Source: a virus
Virus record (IMG/VR): IMGVR_UViG_3300032224_000185
Location: 1-38,659 of that record
Reading direction: 5' to 3' (one strand)
Length of the DNA: 38,659 bases
Part shown: piece by piece, positions 37,274 to 38,659 of the stretch
Layout: each line of letters opens with the position of its first letter
How positions within the stretch are numbered: position 1 is the first letter of the stretch
Program-made: the position numbers and the translations under genes
Notes under the pieces: generated by a model
Databases searched by the model: none
Told to the model about the DNA's origin: nothing
Seen by the model: only the letters and a program-made list of their open reading frames with translations

Positions 37274-37546
37274 ATGGCTACCAAAAAGAAGGGTGTAAGT
37301 CTTTCTATTGGTCGTGGTGAGAAGTTACCAGTGTCTAAAGGTGCTGGACTTACGGCTAAAGGCCGTGCAAAGTACAATGCTGCTACAGGTTCACACTTAA
37401 AAGCACCTCAACCACAAGGTGGACCTCGTAAAAAGTCCTTCTGTGCCCGCATGTCTGGCATGCCTGGCCCAATGAAAGACTCTAAAGGACGTCCAACACG
37501 TAAAGCAGCTGCACTTGCTAGATGGAAATGTGGCAATGCCAAGTAG
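37274..37546 (+). CDS. DUF6321-like small basic protein
   Basis: The 90 residues contain GAGLTAKGRAKYNAATGSHL, then KKSFCARMSGMPGPMKDSKG and ALARWKC. This is the DUF6321 pattern as I remember it (LTxKGRAKYN...RRKSFCARMSGMxGPMKDxxGxPTRKAxALxRWxC). The two conserved Cys may hold metal. Genes of this type commonly lie just upstream of the terminase large subunit. It overlaps the HNH gene by 11 bases. Confidence 0.75.
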   Translation: MATKKKGVSLSIGRGEKLPVSKGAGLTAKGRAKYNAATGSHLKAPQPQGGPRKKSFCARMSGMPGPMKDSKGRPTRKAAALARWKCGNAK

Positions 37547-37793
37547 TCCTAACTATAAACGTAACTATAAACAAGAGTATCAGTTGTATGACTCTTCTAC
37601 CAAAGCTAAAAAAGAAAGAGCTGCTAGAAATAAAGCTTCTAGAGCTAAAGGTGCAGGACCTACTGATGTAGATCACAAGAAACCACTACGTGCTGGTGGA
37701 TCTAAAGCTTTAAGTAATACAAGAACACGATCAGTGTCAGCTAATCGTAGTGACAACGGCCATAAACCTGGCGAAAAACAGAAAAAGAGATAA
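37536..37793 (+). CDS. HNH-type endonuclease, small
   Basis: The start is placed at ATG 37536 (MPSSPNYKRNYKQE), because the upstream TTG at 37515 is deep in the previous gene. The 85 residues are very basic. DVDHKKPLRAGGSKALSNTR and SVSANRSDNG form a reduced HNH motif, without the CxxC zinc pairs of larger forms. HNH proteins next to terL commonly support terminase cutting during packaging. It is directly followed by terL with no gap, which supports that role. Confidence 0.75.
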   Translation: MPSSPNYKRNYKQEYQLYDSSTKAKKERAARNKASRAKGAGPTDVDHKKPLRAGGSKALSNTRTRSVSANRSDNGHKPGEKQKKR

Positions 37794-38659
37794 ATGGAAT
37801 TAACAGCTGAGCTGATACACGGCTTTGCTGGGTCAATGTTAGCTAAAAGGTATGATGGAGCGACACCAACCCCGCAATGTCATATGGAATGGTGGGATCT
37901 TTGCGCAAGTAAAGACCCTTTAGTAGCTATAGCAGCACCTCGTGCTCATGGTAAGTCGACAGCAGTGTCTCATGCTTACCTACTAGCTGCCTTAATGTTT
38001 AGAGAACGTAAGTTTGCACTTATAGTTTCAGACACTGAGAACCAGGCTATTAACTTCTTAGGGGATATCTCTAATGAGTTAAAAAACAACGATGACCTTA
38101 TCAATCTTTTTGGTATTAAAGAGTTTGTTAAAGAATCACAGACTGACATCATTGTAGAGTTTACAGATGGTGAACAGTTTAGAATATTAGTACGCGGTGC
38201 CGAACAAAGAGTTCGGGGTTTGAAATGGGATCAACGTCGACCAGACTTAATTATCTGTGATGACTTAGAAGGCGATGAACAAGTACAAAGCAAAGACAGG
38301 CGAGAGAAATTCAGAAGGTGGTTTTATGCTGCACTTCTTCCTTGTAGGTCTCAGCATGGTATTGTACGTGTTGTGGGAACTGTGTTACATCTCGATTCCT
38401 TACTCAATCGTATTATGCCTCCCGATTATGATGGCGATCATATTAAAGTTGAACCATTAAAGACTTATAGTACTCGTAAGAAAGTTGAGTGGAGAGCTGT
38501 ACGATACAGAGCTCACTCTGAAGATTATCAGCACATACTGTGGGCTGACAGATACACAGCAGAGTTCTTTAAGGATAAGAAAGACGATTACACTAAACAG
38601 GGTATCCCTGAAGTGTATGCACAAGAGTTCTTAAACTATCCTATTGATGAGTCTACTGC
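37794..38659 (+). CDS. terL: Terminase large subunit, 3' end outside window
   Basis: The frame is open from ATG 37794 to the window end (288 residues), so the protein is truncated here only by the window. Walker A is APRAHGKST near residues 48-56 with the upstream adenine-binding Q/W region (PQCHMEWWDL), Walker B is LIICDDLEGDE near 152-162, and VVGTVLHLDSLL is the coupling motif. It is the ATPase motor that packages DNA into the head; the nuclease half would follow. It sits in the usual order after terS, small basic genes and HNH. Confidence 0.9.
   Translation, partial: MELTAELIHGFAGSMLAKRYDGATPTPQCHMEWWDLCASKDPLVAIAAPRAHGKSTAVSHAYLLAALMFRERKFALIVSDTENQAINFLGDISNELKNNDDLINLFGIKEFVKESQTDIIVEFTDGEQFRILVRGAEQRVRGLKWDQRRPDLIICDDLEGDEQVQSKDRREKFRRWFYAALLPCRSQHGIVRVVGTVLHLDSLLNRIMPPDYDGDHIKVEPLKTYSTRKKVEWRAVRYRAHSEDYQHILWADRYTAEFFKDKKDDYTKQGIPEVYAQEFLNYPIDEST

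Noticed and set aside
38275-38460. A 61-codon plus-strand ORF near the right end
   Set aside because: It is an out-of-frame shadow of terL, whose frame is open with intact ATPase motifs.
1-38659. Integrase, repressor, tRNA or insertion sequence
   Set aside because: No recombinase, phage repressor, tRNA cloverleaf or transposase was recognised on either strand. The zinc ribbon at 21646-22392 resembles that of transposases but belongs to an exonuclease.

Overview
The window is most of the genome of a lytic, AT-rich, podovirus-like phage. The virion genes are P22-like (gp4/gp10-type tail proteins, injected virion proteins), the replication genes are T7-like (family A DNA polymerase, TOPRIM primase, DnaB-type helicase, 5'-3' exonuclease, SSB-like protein), and no phage RNA polymerase, integrase or repressor is visible. 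Good sigma70-type promoters suggest that host RNA polymerase is used. The best clue to the host is a 23-codon pqqA-like gene at 29137-29208. PqqA is the precursor peptide of pyrroloquinoline quinone (PQQ), the cofactor of methanol dehydrogenases. With the low GC content this suggests an aquatic methylotroph, for example a Methylophilales (OM43/LD28-like) bacterium; that is inference.

Layout. (1) 2-19031, plus strand: the late virion and lysis block. It holds small structural proteins, a repeat protein, a fibre, small membrane proteins (holin candidates), a SprT-like zincin, gp4- and gp10-like proteins, a protein with an S74 chaperone domain, an internal protein, a 1754-residue injected protein (lysozyme + zincin + LPD38-like end) and a DUF5675 protein. 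(2) 19031-35012, minus strand: the early and replication block, read right to left. It starts with small unknown proteins and a SleB-like hydrolase, then an amidoligase / glutamine amidotransferase / ATP-grasp trio, small proteins, primase, helicase, a DNA polymerase in two frames, SSB, exonuclease, HNH, a DnaQ-like nuclease, DUF3310 and class II ribonucleotide reductase. It ends at a terminator facing the late block. pqqA is the only plus-strand gene inside this block and has its own promoter. (3) 35013-35831: about 0.8 kb without genes. It contains a moderately GC-rich hairpin zone, a candidate small RNA unit, a very AT-rich palindromic stretch and two divergent strong promoters. (4) 35832 to the end, plus strand: small terminase, a cupin, several tiny lysine-rich proteins, an HNH protein and the start of the large terminase. 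Portal, scaffold and capsid genes are not in the window; they should lie between the end of terL and base 1.

How it works together. The divergent promoters at 35734-35762 (left) and 35797-35825 (right) look like the main early/late switch. Several hairpins or terminators early in the leftward transcript should grade expression, and internal promoters (29973-30001, 21631-21659) restart it. Two genes, the small terminase and DUF3310, have promoters placed so that transcription should begin at the start codon, giving leaderless mRNAs.

Most interesting items: the phage pqqA with its own promoter and 5' stem-loop; the peptide-bond-forming trio; the split polymerase frame; the leaderless genes; and paired hairpins that share a 14-base motif and enclose stop codons.
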